From assembly GCA_016278615.1 (NCBI GenBank), contig JADQBM010000001.1:1-47643 (forward strand): a stretch of 47,643 bases of DNA. Reading direction: 5' to 3'. Shown piece after piece: positions 1-7,838 of this stretch (its first letter is position 1; every line of letters begins with the position of its first letter). The notes under the pieces were generated by a model. That model worked only from the letters and a program-made list of their open reading frames with translations, was not told the origin of the DNA and did no database searches. Origin of the DNA: Clostridia bacterium. Its GTDB lineage: Bacteria; Bacillota; Clostridia; Peptostreptococcales; JAAYPU01. A program made the translations under genes and the position numbers.

Positions 1-156
1 ATTAAAATCGTTATATACCTCAAAATCATTGCCCGGTGGCTTATGAAATAATACCCAGCCTCCGCCTCCAAATACTTCTATATATCGTTCATAATATAAG
101 GGAAAGAGAGATACAATTAATTCTCTTAAAGATTTCTTGCCACCTATCCAACTCAT
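1..156 (-). CDS. DNA adenine methylase, D12 class, N-terminal fragment
   Basis: Partial gene running off the left edge; only about 52 N-terminal residues are visible. The translation begins MSWIGGKKSL and continues to a YIEVFGGGGW stretch and NDFN. This is the N-terminal S-adenosylmethionine-binding region of D12-class N6-adenine methyltransferases, where WxGGK and the FxGGG loop are motif I. The ATG at 156 is the first start after an in-frame TGA; the purine-rich AGAGAGGTGATG stretch lies rather far upstream, so the start is only likely. It follows a small HTH gene on the same strand. Such methylases are common in conjugative elements, where they protect or mark the element's DNA (family knowledge). 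Confidence 0.75.
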   Translation of the reverse strand, partial: MSWIGGKKSLRELIVSLFPLYYERYIEVFGGGGWVLFHKPPGNDFEVYNDFN

Positions 157-174
157 AAAACTATTAATACTTCA

Positions 175-513
175 TCACCTCTCTCTTACCTCTTTATCAA
201 GGTCTAATCTCAATTGTCCGTTTGTATCTGGAAAATGCTCTAAAGATTTGACTAGCCCTCTCTTTGCTTTTGCAATTTCTCTAATTCGACTTGTCATCTG
301 CCCTATACTAGCAAGCAGCTCCTTTCTATTAGCAGCATAATAATATCCATTGTCACCACTGCATATGGGATGGCCATCATTTCTTAATTGATTGACTAAT
401 TTCCTGACAGTTCTTGAACTTATACAGAATCTACTTTGCAGATATGCACTGGGGACTGCCTTAGAGGTTCCAATATGACACTCTTTTATATAAATTAAAA
501 AATCATGTTCCAC
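175..513 (-). CDS. Small winged-helix/HTH protein
   Basis: Protein of 112 aa. Residues about 20-60 look like an HTH_11-type winged helix: AVPSAYLQSRFCISSRTVRK, then LVNQLRNDGHPI and a GYYYA beta-wing. The C-terminal half is charged and helical, with many Lys/Arg/Glu. It lies directly upstream of the methylase fragment on the same strand with an 18-bp gap, so the two are probably co-transcribed. No enzymatic motif is visible. Small HTH proteins of this layout occur in phages and conjugative elements as regulators or replication accessories; its specific role is not recognisable. Confidence 0.6.
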   Translation of the reverse strand: MEHDFLIYIKECHIGTSKAVPSAYLQSRFCISSRTVRKLVNQLRNDGHPICSGDNGYYYAANRKELLASIGQMTSRIREIAKAKRGLVKSLEHFPDTNGQLRLDLDKEVRER

Positions 514-583
514 CTCCTCGCCTCCTTTCTCATGCCATGTTTCATAACACTGTGGATATGATTGTTTTTGAGCAACAAAAAAA

Positions 584-623
584 GACCGACTGCTATGCTG
601 TAATTTACAGCAAACAATCGGCC
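584..623. terminator. Bidirectional stem-loop terminator
   Basis: Arms gaccgactg (584-592) and caatcggcc (615-623) pair with two G-U wobbles around an inner TGCTGTAA/TTTACAGCA stem. A run of A lies on the left flank and a run of T on the right, so the hairpin is followed by a U-tract on either strand. It separates the HTH gene from the upstream accessory operon. Confidence 0.7.
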
Positions 624-640
624 TTTTTATTTTCGGGTAT

Positions 641-664
641 AAAAAAACACGGATATCTTCCGTG
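641..664 (-). terminator. Rho-independent terminator of the ArdA-like operon
   Basis: Stem CACGGA/TCCGTG (648-664) with a five-base loop, followed on the minus strand by seven T. It lies 47 bp after the stop of the gene ending at 711, in the right place to end the operon that begins near 4385. Confidence 0.75.
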
Positions 665-710
665 CTACCTTAGAATATTAAGTTATGGGATATATCTATA
701 AGAAAATTTA

Positions 711-1730
711 CTACTCCATTGATATTCCCATACTATCTAGTTTTTTACTGAATTCATAGTGAAACTGTTCCCCGTTTGATTTTATAAAACCATTTTTACA
801 AGGCACTAACCCTCTATTATCAATATCTGCTTTTGCATATAAGGTATAATCAAAATTATCTCCAAGTATGGTATCAGGTTCTACAATACCATTCTTTCTC
901 GCAAGTAATCTACCATAGTTTTCAAGTTTGTCCTCCTTTGGAGCAAAATCATAACAATTTAAGTTCTGTGAAATATCTAGGGCAAAGTCAAGCCTAGTAC
1001 AGACTTCAAGTTCCATTGCTGACTCTAAATGCTCTGTAAAGAAAGCTCTCCCTTGTCCTTGCTCATCACAGACATATCCAAAGTTATTACCATCAGATAT
1101 TAATTCTTCTATGGAGTCATATTGTTCTGCCAGCTCTTTAATATTAGGGAATACACACTTTGCATCTAATAAGGCACATCTACTCCACTTATTTGTACCA
1201 AGTGCATCTAAGGCTATTGCCATTTCATCAGGTTCTAAACTAGAAAATTCATAGTCAGGCAAGTTTATCCATACACCTTCAGGATAATCTTTACTTCCCA
1301 CTTTAATTTTTACAGTCCAATCATCCCCTATCATCTCATCTAAATTTGTGCCATCATAGATTTGTTTGAGACTATTTATTTGATATACATAGCCTTTATC
1401 CGTAAATATCCCATTGAAATCTTCATGGTATTCACTTCCAAGCTGCTTGGTTTTAATAAAGGGAAGTATATCATCCGATGCACATTCCTTATGTCTTGCT
1501 ATATATTCTCCAAGAGATTCATTATCAGTAGCTTTGTAATGAAAATCAAAATTACTAAGTTGCTCTGTTAGATTTATCAAATCTGATGCATTATTGACCT
1601 CCACAATCTGAACAGCACCCTCTAGAATATACTTTTCTTTGACTGACATTTCAGCAAATCTCTTTTCTAGATATTCATTTTCTTTCTCTGTTCCTTCAAT
1701 ATCTTTCCATAGATATTCTAAGTTTTTCAT
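711..1730 (-). CDS. ArdA-like antirestriction-type protein
   Basis: Protein of 339 aa, acidic and without membrane segments. Two stretches resemble the repeats of Firmicutes ArdA-like proteins: WINLPDYEFSSLEPDEMAI in the middle and YDFAPKEDKLENYGRLLA near residue 260. The second parallels an ENYGRYM stretch in the neighbouring frameshifted gene. ArdA proteins are acidic DNA mimics that block type I restriction enzymes during conjugative entry (family knowledge). The start overlaps the stop of the preceding DUF4314 gene by 4 bp (ATGA), so translation is coupled. The family call rests on pattern resemblance only; a generic accessory role in a conjugative element is the safer reading. Confidence 0.5.
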   Translation of the reverse strand: MKNLEYLWKDIEGTEKENEYLEKRFAEMSVKEKYILEGAVQIVEVNNASDLINLTEQLSNFDFHYKATDNESLGEYIARHKECASDDILPFIKTKQLGSEYHEDFNGIFTDKGYVYQINSLKQIYDGTNLDEMIGDDWTVKIKVGSKDYPEGVWINLPDYEFSSLEPDEMAIALDALGTNKWSRCALLDAKCVFPNIKELAEQYDSIEELISDGNNFGYVCDEQGQGRAFFTEHLESAMELEVCTRLDFALDISQNLNCYDFAPKEDKLENYGRLLARKNGIVEPDTILGDNFDYTLYAKADIDNRGLVPCKNGFIKSNGEQFHYEFSKKLDSMGISME

Positions 1731-2026
1731 AAACTCATTCCTCCCATACCTTGTGATTGCTCTTTTAAAGGCTCATCTGACTCTTTAATCTCTTCTTCCT
1801 GCGGACGAGATAACACTTTAAAATTATCTTCTCCAGGAATAAGACCAAGACCTCTTCCATTATCCCATTTCATGTGTATGGTTCCAATGTCATCTACCCC
1901 TATCACTGTTCCCTTGGTACCTTTTTCAACGCCTTGTACATCATCCATTGCCTGAATTAATTCAATTCGTGTACCTACAGGATAGCCGTTCTTAATTCTT
2001 TCTACTTGATTCCTATTATTATTCAA
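1727..2026 (-). CDS. DUF4314 domain protein
   Basis: Protein of 99 aa. Residues about 10-72 match the DUF4314 pattern: GTRIELIQAMDD, then a glycine-rich KGTVIGVDDIGTIHMKWDNG beta-barrel-like segment and GRGLGLIPGEDNF. The tail is acidic and Gln-rich and ends in GMGGMSL. DUF4314 proteins are widespread in Firmicutes conjugative elements and have no assigned biochemical role. The gene overlaps both neighbours (8 bp with the upstream gene, 4 bp with the downstream gene), so it sits in a tightly coupled accessory operon. The fold call is fairly secure; the function is unknown. Confidence 0.75.
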   Translation of the reverse strand: MNNNRNQVERIKNGYPVGTRIELIQAMDDVQGVEKGTKGTVIGVDDIGTIHMKWDNGRGLGLIPGEDNFKVLSRPQEEEIKESDEPLKEQSQGMGGMSL

Positions 2027-2732
2027 ATTTCATACCTCCCATTTTTTGATTTTCTTCTATACCCATTTCCTCAGCTGTTTTAATAAACCAGTTATCACTG
2101 TTCCAAAAGCTAATATAAATATCTCCCATCTCAGTACTAATTTCTCTCTGCTCAAAACCCTCTGCCCAGCCATCAGACGCCTGTCCAGTTATATTTTCTT
2201 TAATCTTTTCAAGCTCCTTTGGAGTCAATTCATCATTTAAAGTAAGAATAGCCACTCCCATTAGTTCTCCTTCTACAAGCTCAACAGAAAACACATACTT
2301 TGATACTTTTGCATTCACACTGTCATGGTCATCATAATATCTCATCAGACCTCTTTGTTCTTCTTCTGGAAGATTGTTTTCTTCTATTGCCTCTAGGATT
2401 ACATCTAGATACTGGGCTACTTCAGCATTTGAAATTTCCTGTGGTTCATTTGCATATTCTTTATATCCATATTCATTTTCTATATCATATGTTGTTATTT
2501 CGAGAGGCATATATAGTTTTAAGTTCTGCAATTCTTCTTTTTCAGGAAATACCATTCCAAGACTTTCAAATAATAAATTGGCAAGTTTTTGATTATATCC
2601 ATGGTAAGTGATATATCCTTTCTCTGAAAACGCTCCAAATTCATTTGCCATTTTCTCCTGTCCATATCTTTTAAAGTCAATGTATTCTTCAAGATTTGAA
2701 TCATATTCAAAATGTCCCGACTCACAAATCAT
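2019..2732 (-). CDS. C-terminal part of a frameshifted ArdA-like protein
   Basis: The annotated reading begins at ATG 2732 (237 aa), but the frame stays open for 19 codons upstream, back to a TAG at 2790-2792. Those codons read ILFELFDGIHSVENYGRY, which runs straight into MICESGHFEYD. That ENYGRYMI segment is normally internal in ArdA-like proteins, so the true protein probably begins in the preceding gene (2776-3681) and the two were separated by a one-base indel near 2776. The C-terminal half contains ITGQASDGWAEGFEQRE and FWNSDNW, a block I associate with Clostridia conjugative elements. A weak GGAAG site before 2732 could still allow independent translation. Confidence 0.5.
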   Translation of the reverse strand: MICESGHFEYDSNLEEYIDFKRYGQEKMANEFGAFSEKGYITYHGYNQKLANLLFESLGMVFPEKEELQNLKLYMPLEITTYDIENEYGYKEYANEPQEISNAEVAQYLDVILEAIEENNLPEEEQRGLMRYYDDHDSVNAKVSKYVFSVELVEGELMGVAILTLNDELTPKELEKIKENITGQASDGWAEGFEQREISTEMGDIYISFWNSDNWFIKTAEEMGIEENQKMGGMKFE

Positions 2733-2775
2733 ATATCTTCCATAGTTTTCTACACTATGGATACCATCAAATAAT

Positions 2776-3681
2776 TCAAATAGAATCTGCTAGTGCAAAG
2801 ATTTCTTCAACAGTTCGAGGTTTAACATAGTCCATAAGTTTTTCAAAATATTCTATATCATGGTTGCCTATTTCCTTATAATATTCTGCTAATTTATTTA
2901 AGGTATCTATCTTAATTAATGGTGTTGTATCAGCGGAAATGATATTTATTATTCTATCTGAAAAGTTATGGATATCAATTGCAACTTCACAATCATGTAA
3001 GTAAGGAGTTTCTAATCTCAACAGTGCCTTTTCAATTTCAACATCAGAACAAGGAAGATAGATAAATTCATTTGTACCTTTTGCTGTCAGCTGTATTGTT
3101 GCCACAGTTTCTTTCCAATGATATGGTGGAAACTGCTTGCCATTATATATTTGCTCCGGCACATTTGAATTTATATATAAGACTCCATAAGGAGTAATTC
3201 TAGAATTAGGATTGTTTTTTATCACTCCCATAGCAAAAGATTCACCGTCAAGTTCATCTAATTCTTTTACTGTTGCTGCTTGCTTTTCTGATAGATATAT
3301 ATCTTTGCCTACAGTTTCCAGATTATTAAAATCACTTACAAGACTATAGCAATAAGTATTAAAACTTAGATTGATTAATTCTGCTATTGTCTCAGGATTT
3401 TCTGCAAAGGCAGAAGCTAAAAATACTTTTCTTTCCTTTGTGTCGAAACTATCCATCCTCTTAAATAGAAAGTTTAGTTCATCGATATTGCACTCTTTAC
3501 CTTTTAGAACTTCATTGATATCTGGATCATAAACTACTTCTTCAATATAGCAGTTGGGAGCAATTGAAGTTTCAAGCTCCAGCTGATTATATACATTGGA
3601 TATTTCACTTTCCCCATAAGGGAAATTAAACATAATTGACTCATCTTCTTTTCTGTCGATTCTTTTTAATCTAATTAGCAT
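2776..3681 (-). CDS. N-terminal part of a frameshifted ArdA-like protein
   Basis: Protein of 301 aa starting at ATG 3681 after a strong GGAGGAGAG site. The middle carries YLPCSDVEIEKALLRLE and CEVAIDIHNF, the pattern of the N-terminal domain of Firmicutes ArdA-like antirestriction proteins. The frame ends at TGA 2776 after LADSI, and the continuation is found in the +1 frame (see 2019-2732). Joined, the product would be about 550 aa. The stop context is ATT TGA A; it resembles the +1 slip site of prfB (CTT TGA C) but lacks the upstream Shine-Dalgarno-like stimulator, so a mutation or sequencing indel is more likely than programmed frameshifting. Confidence 0.5.
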   Translation of the reverse strand: MLIRLKRIDRKEDESIMFNFPYGESEISNVYNQLELETSIAPNCYIEEVVYDPDINEVLKGKECNIDELNFLFKRMDSFDTKERKVFLASAFAENPETIAELINLSFNTYCYSLVSDFNNLETVGKDIYLSEKQAATVKELDELDGESFAMGVIKNNPNSRITPYGVLYINSNVPEQIYNGKQFPPYHWKETVATIQLTAKGTNEFIYLPCSDVEIEKALLRLETPYLHDCEVAIDIHNFSDRIINIISADTTPLIKIDTLNKLAEYYKEIGNHDIEYFEKLMDYVKPRTVEEIFALADSI

Positions 3682-3695
3682 ATCTCTCCTCCATC

Positions 3696-4385
3696 CTATT
3701 TTTTAATTGAAAATACATTTGCACCATACTTTGCAATTAATGATGCGTTAATTATTATCTTAAATGCAGTATCATCAATAAGTTCTTTATCTGCTATTTC
3801 ACTGATTCTTATATATTCTTTACCTGACCATATAGTTTTTGCTGTTTGGTAAAGGGCATAGCCTTCTGTACTAATTTTTCTAAGATGTATATTGGAAAAA
3901 TCAAAGCCATTTAAACAGACCGCATGCTCCGAGATATTCCATAATACTTCATCAGCAGTTAGGAGAAATATTACAGCAAGGTAGCTTGGCGATCCATCCT
4001 CTATATCAATATCTTGTTTCTGAATTAAATGATAAAATCTTCCCTTGTGGTTATGATTTAAAAATAGTTCTCCAGCAAATCTATTACTAAGTAATTTCAA
4101 TCTTTCTTTTAGAGCATAGTTTTTTATACTTCCAAAGCAATCTCTTATCAGATCCGTATATCCAATTTCATCTGCCTCTAGTTTTTCTTTGAAACAAAAG
4201 CAGTCATTAGGGTTACCTCTGCTTTTAACCTTTGCTACACAACCATTACAAATACTAATTCCTCCTTCACAATTAAAGTGATTATTAATGACTATTCCAC
4301 TTCTTCTTTGAGGAAAATTAGGTGCCAGCATCATTAGCTGCTCTATTCCTTCTAAGGATGTTCCATACATAAAATATCTTGACAT
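3696..4385 (-). CDS. Mobile-element-associated protein of unknown function (intact copy)
   Basis: Protein of 229 aa, MSRYFMYGTS at the N-terminus, with a cysteine cluster (CEGGISICNGC, then DCFCF) that could bind metal in residues about 38-70. A later FLNHNHKGRFYHLI segment and YLAVIFLLTADEVLWNI loosely resemble the DUF6075 pattern of conjugative-element proteins. I do not recognise a function. It sits just downstream of a terminator-like hairpin. A decayed second copy with the same hairpin lies at 7371-7663, so this unit was duplicated around the cadmium-type operon. The AGAAAGGACTGAG site before ATG 4385 is an adequate ribosome site. Confidence 0.55.
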   Translation of the reverse strand: MSRYFMYGTSLEGIEQLMMLAPNFPQRRSGIVINNHFNCEGGISICNGCVAKVKSRGNPNDCFCFKEKLEADEIGYTDLIRDCFGSIKNYALKERLKLLSNRFAGELFLNHNHKGRFYHLIQKQDIDIEDGSPSYLAVIFLLTADEVLWNISEHAVCLNGFDFSNIHLRKISTEGYALYQTAKTIWSGKEYIRISEIADKELIDDTAFKIIINASLIAKYGANVFSIKK

Positions 4386-4500
4386 TGTTCTCAGTCCTTT
4401 CTATTGGTTTATTGAAATAAAAAAGAGGCGAAGACTATCGATCATAAGTTGACCGAAGACTTCGCCTCTTAGAATTGCTATATTTAGTTTTAGATTTTAT
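3930..4500. repeat. Direct repeat flanking the metal ATPase operon, left copy
   Basis: This block covers the 3' two-thirds of the MSRYF gene in reverse, its start, its leader and the hairpin at 4421-4470. It is closely similar to 7371-7785 in the same orientation. Identical stretches include atcagcagttaggagaaata and tcgatcataagttgaccgaa. The right copy lacks about 170 bp corresponding to roughly 4082-4255 here. Confidence 0.85.
4421..4470 (-). terminator. Hairpin terminator/leader before the MSRYF gene
   Basis: Arms AAGAGGCGAAG and CTTCGCCTCTT are perfectly complementary around a 28-base loop, with a T-run following on the minus strand. It lies downstream of the cadmium-type operon and only 36 bp upstream of the MSRYF start. 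It can therefore act as terminator for the former or as an attenuator in the leader of the latter. The same hairpin and loop recur at 7701-7750. Confidence 0.7.
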
Positions 4501-4503
4501 ATA

Positions 4504-4536
4504 AAACAAAAGCACCAAGAATTTTATCTCAGTGCT
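4504..4536 (-). terminator. Terminator of the P1B-ATPase operon
   Basis: AGCACTGAGA and TCTTGGTGCT pair (with G-U) around a short AT loop, followed on the minus strand by TTTTGTTTTAT. It lies about 104 bp past the ATPase stop. Confidence 0.65.
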
Positions 4537-4639
4537 GTTGAAGTTTTTACATGTTATTGTTAGTATAAAAGATATGTTCATTTTCTGCTAATGGAATGTT
4601 ACACTCTTAATCAGCGATTAAAAAATATTTTTTGTACTG

Positions 4640-6484
4640 TTATAGCTTCTTTACATTCAAAGCTCTAAAAGCATTTAATACTGCAATGATAGTTACACCT
4701 ACATCTGCAAATATAGCTGCCCACATAGTAGCTATTCCAAAAGCACTCAAAATAAGAACAATTATCTTTATTCCAATTGCAAATACTATGTTTTGATTTG
4801 CAATTTTTAATGTCTTTTTAGAAATCTTCATTGCAGTAGCAATTTTCGATGGCTCATCAGTCATAATTACAATATCAGCAGCTTCAATGGCTGCATCAGA
4901 ACCTAAACCACCCATTGCTATTCCAATATCTGCACGAGCTAATACAGGTGCATCATTGATTCCGTCACCGACAAAGGCGAGTTTACCTTTTGTGGATTTT
5001 TGTGAAAATAATTCTTCTAGTTTTTCAACTTTGTCTGCTGGCAATAGTTCTGCATAAACCTTATCAAGACCAAGCTCTTTAGCAACTTTTGAACCAACAC
5101 TTTTATTATCACCTGTCAACATAACTGTTTGCTTAATATTAGCTGCCTTAAGTTCCTTGATTGCTTGTGCTGAATCTTCCTTTACCTCATCGGCAATTAC
5201 AATGTAACCTATATATTTATTATTAACAGCAACATGTACAGCAGTACCGATCAGCTCTCCCTTGAAATAAGGGATATCCATCATTTTCATAAGTTTGATA
5301 TTTCCTGCCATAACCTTTTTGCCATCTACTGTTGCAATAACACCATGACCTGATATCTCTTCTACATCTGAAATACGTCCATTGTCTATTTCTTTGCCAT
5401 ATGCACGTTTCAGTGAAAGTGAAATCGGATGATTGGAATAGCTCTCCACATATGCAGTTAATTCAAGTAGCTCTTCTTTGGAAACTCCTTCTGGATGAAT
5501 TTCCTGTACATTAAATACACCTTTCGTTAGTGTACCTGTTTTATCAAAAACAACAATCTCTGTTTGAGCCAATGCTTCAAGGTAGTTACTACCTTTAACT
5601 AAAATACCTTTTTTTGAGGCTCCACCTATTCCACCGAAGAAACTCAAAGGAATTGAAATAACTAAAGCACACGGACAGGATACCACAAGGAATGCTAGTG
5701 CTCTATATATCCAATCACTAAAAGTCGCCCCGTCTATAACAAGAGGCGGTATAATAGCTAGAAAAACTGCAATTATAACCACAACTGGTGTATAATATCT
5801 CGCAAACTTAGTAATAAATTGTTCTGAATTGGATTTTTTACTACTTGCATTTTCAACTAAATCAAGAATTTTGCTTACAGTAGATTCTCCAAATTCCTTG
5901 GTAACCTCTGCTGTAATAACTCCATTAATATTGATGCAACCACTCAGGATATCACTTCCTACTTCTACTTCACGAGGAACAGATTCACCAGTAAGTGCCG
6001 ATGTGTCAATCATTGAACTTCCCTCTATTACCTTGCCATCAAGAGGAATTTTTTCTCCTGCTTTAATTACAATAATATCTCCAATTTGTACTTCATCTGG
6101 GTCAACTTTGACAAGTTCATCGCCTTTTTTAACATTTGCATAATCTGGTCGAATATCCATAAGGCTTGCAATTGACTTTCTCGACTTGCCAACTGCATAG
6201 CTTTGAAACAGTTCTCCAACTTGATAAAACAGCATAACTGCAACACCTTCAGGATACTCACCAATAAAAAATGCACCAATTGTTGCAATACTCATTAAAA
6301 AGTTTTCATCGAAAACTTGACCTTTAAAAATATTTTTTACAGCTCTTTTTACAACATCTCCACCTACAATAATGTAACTTATTATAAAGAGAGCAATCTG
6401 TAACCATTCATTATTTAAATTAAGCAATACTGCTGTAGCTAACAAGGCTGCACCAATAATTATTCGCCATAGTCGTTTTGTCAT
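4640..6484 (-). CDS. cadA: P1B-type heavy-metal ATPase (Cd2+/Zn2+/Pb2+ class)
   Basis: Protein of 614 aa that exports soft metal ions across the cytoplasmic membrane using ATP. Visible motifs, in order: actuator TGES (SALTGESVPRE), membrane SCPCAL (the CPC metal site of the P1B-2 Zn/Cd/Pb class), phosphorylation DKTGTLTKG, the SNHPIS nucleotide-site His-Pro, and hinge GDGINDAPVLARADIGIAMG. Hydrophobic helices lie at both ends. It is shorter than CadA because it has no N-terminal HMA domain; a free HMA protein is encoded 15 bp upstream and probably supplies that function. The start has a good AAAGGAGG site. Regulation is likely through the CadC-like repressor at the head of the operon. Exact metal preference is inferred from CPC only. 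Confidence 0.9.
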   Translation of the reverse strand: MTKRLWRIIIGAALLATAVLLNLNNEWLQIALFIISYIIVGGDVVKRAVKNIFKGQVFDENFLMSIATIGAFFIGEYPEGVAVMLFYQVGELFQSYAVGKSRKSIASLMDIRPDYANVKKGDELVKVDPDEVQIGDIIVIKAGEKIPLDGKVIEGSSMIDTSALTGESVPREVEVGSDILSGCININGVITAEVTKEFGESTVSKILDLVENASSKKSNSEQFITKFARYYTPVVVIIAVFLAIIPPLVIDGATFSDWIYRALAFLVVSCPCALVISIPLSFFGGIGGASKKGILVKGSNYLEALAQTEIVVFDKTGTLTKGVFNVQEIHPEGVSKEELLELTAYVESYSNHPISLSLKRAYGKEIDNGRISDVEEISGHGVIATVDGKKVMAGNIKLMKMMDIPYFKGELIGTAVHVAVNNKYIGYIVIADEVKEDSAQAIKELKAANIKQTVMLTGDNKSVGSKVAKELGLDKVYAELLPADKVEKLEELFSQKSTKGKLAFVGDGINDAPVLARADIGIAMGGLGSDAAIEAADIVIMTDEPSKIATAMKISKKTLKIANQNIVFAIGIKIIVLILSAFGIATMWAAIFADVGVTIIAVLNAFRALNVKKL

Positions 6485-6499
6485 ACTAAATAGCCTCCT

Positions 6500-6721
6500 T
6501 TAAGCCTTTTTCATAGTTGTATCGGGTTCAATTTTTTTAACTATTTTTTCGGCCTCTGCTATTATTGTTGGCATTTTTTCATCCTCACCATCAATAACGA
6601 GTTTTGTGGTCATAAAGTTAACAGTAGCTTCTTTCACTCCATCAAGCTCATTAATAGCCTTTTCCATTTTTGCCGCGCAATTTGCACAATCTAAACCTTC
6701 AAGTATAAATTTCTTTTTCAT
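6500..6721 (-). CDS. Free HMA-domain metal-binding protein
   Basis: Protein of 73 aa consisting of one heavy-metal-associated domain with the ferredoxin-like betaalphabetabetaalphabeta pattern. The metal site GLDCANCA is at residues about 9-16 (CxxC). It is encoded immediately upstream of a P1B ATPase that lacks its own HMA domain, suggesting a detached N-terminal domain that delivers metal to, or regulates, the pump. The ribosome site AGGAGGATTTAATA precedes ATG 6721. The sequence resembles CadA/ZntA N-terminal domains more than copper chaperones because of DCxxC, but metal choice is not proven. Confidence 0.85.
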   Translation of the reverse strand: MKKKFILEGLDCANCAAKMEKAINELDGVKEATVNFMTTKLVIDGEDEKMPTIIAEAEKIVKKIEPDTTMKKA

Positions 6722-6866
6722 TATTAAATCCTCCTAAATATTATTTGTAATTTTATTTTGAATACTACAAGTCTTTTTCAAATTTTCTTGAAGCATTGCT
6801 CATTTGAAATGAAGACTTAAATATCTGCCCAAATATCTTCAAAAAATATTCTATTCTACCGCATTA

Positions 6867-7235
6867 CTACTTCTCGTTGATATGAATTAGACCTTGGTCA
6901 AATATTTCTCTTACATGATCGTCAACTAACGAATAATATACTACTTTGCCTTCTTTTCTGTTTTTTACTAAATTAGCTTGTTTTAAGACTCTCAGCTGAT
7001 GGGAAATTGCTGATTGTGTCATGTTAAGTAATACAGCGATATCACAAACACACATTTCAGATTCATGTAAAGCCCATAGTATCCTGATTCGTGTTGAATC
7101 TCCAAATACTTTAAATAATTCTGCTAAATCGTAAAGGCTTTCTTCTTGAGGCATTTTATCTCTAACTTGATTTACAATATCCTCATGAATTACATTGCAG
7201 TCACATCTTTCAATTGAATTAAATTTTTCAGTCAT
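6867..7235 (-). CDS. cadC: ArsR/SmtB-family metal-sensing repressor, CadC type
   Basis: Protein of 122 aa. The N-terminal CDC and the MCVCD motif in the alpha-3 helix match the thiolate metal site (alpha3N) of CadC, which releases DNA on binding Cd2+, Pb2+ or Zn2+. The winged helix is clear: DIAVLLNMTQSAISHQLRVL followed by the wing RKEGKVVYYSL, and the C-terminus carries DDHV near the alpha-5 position. It heads the operon regulator - HMA protein - ATPase and presumably represses it from two dyads around the promoter just upstream. The AGAGGTGATAAT ribosome site fixes the start. Confidence 0.88.
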   Translation of the reverse strand: MTEKFNSIERCDCNVIHEDIVNQVRDKMPQEESLYDLAELFKVFGDSTRIRILWALHESEMCVCDIAVLLNMTQSAISHQLRVLKQANLVKNRKEGKVVYYSLVDDHVREIFDQGLIHINEK

Positions 7236-7272
7236 ATTATCACCTCTTTTTAAATCATTTCATCTGAATACT

Positions 7273-7351
7273 TGAGCAAACATTCATGCGTTGTGTATTT
7301 ATTATATTATTGTTTTTCTCATATGTCAATAGTTATATGAGCATTTATTCA
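7273..7351 (-). promoter_or_regulatory. Promoter and twin repressor sites of the cadC operon
   Basis: On the minus strand there is a perfect -35 TTGACA (7324-7329), a 17-bp spacer and a perfect -10 TATAAT (7301-7306). Two imperfect dyads flank it: TGAATAAATGCTCA upstream (7338-7351) and TGAATGTTTGCTCA downstream (7273-7286). Both fit the TGAA-n-TCA type recognised by SmtB/CadC-family repressors, placing the promoter between two operators. Confidence 0.75.
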
Positions 7352-7370
7352 AGTGTTTTTTAAATATGTT

Positions 7371-7663
7371 TCTGAAATATTCCATAGTACTTCATCAGCA
7401 GTTAGGAGAAATATTACTGCAAGGTAGCTTTGCAATCCATCCTCTATATCAATATCTTGTTTCTGAATTGAATGATAAAATCTTCCCTCGTGGTTATGAT
7501 TTAAAAATAGTTCGCCAGAAAATTTGCTACTTTTAATACCTCCTTCACAATTAAAATGATTATTAATGACTATTCCACTTCTTCTTTGAGGAAAATTAGG
7601 TGCCAGCATCATCAGCTACTCTATCCCTCCCAGTGATGTACCATACATGAAATATCTTGACAT
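7371..7663 (-). pseudogene. Decayed copy of the MSRYF gene
   Basis: The copy starts MSRYFMYGTSLGGIE and then hits a TAG where the intact gene has CAG (Gln). Beyond it the same frame resumes as LMMLAPNFPQRRSG, then jumps from CEGGI to the FLNHNHEGRFYH region through an internal deletion. The 3' end is lost after VLWNIS. Three independent lesions (nonsense, deletion, truncation) make this a pseudogene. It lies between the mercury and cadmium-type operons and marks the duplication that brackets the latter. Confidence 0.85.
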
Positions 7664-7700
7664 TGTTCTCAGTCCATTTTTCTATTAGTTTTTGAAATAA

Positions 7701-7750
7701 AAAAGAGACGAAGCCTATCGATCATAAGTTGACCGAAGACTTCGCCTCTT
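7701..7750 (-). terminator. Terminator of the mercury operon (second copy of the hairpin)
   Basis: Copy of the 4421-4470 hairpin with two base changes, one in each copy's left arm region, and the same loop. It lies 88 bp after the metallochaperone stop at 7839 and is followed on the minus strand by a T-run, so it can terminate the mer operon. Confidence 0.7.
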
Positions 7751-7838
7751 AGAATTTCTATATTTAGTTTTGGATTTATAGAAAAAATATTAATTTTGTT
7801 ACAGTTCTAACTTTATAAAGCAACTTAATACAAAGAAA

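Larger units (their letters stand above)
7371..7785. repeat. Direct repeat flanking the metal ATPase operon, right copy
   Basis: Second copy of the block at 3930-4500, same orientation and closely similar, with an internal deletion of about 170 bp and scattered substitutions. Similarity ends near 7371, where AT-rich DNA upstream of the cadC promoter begins, and near 7785 beyond the hairpin. Confidence 0.85.
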
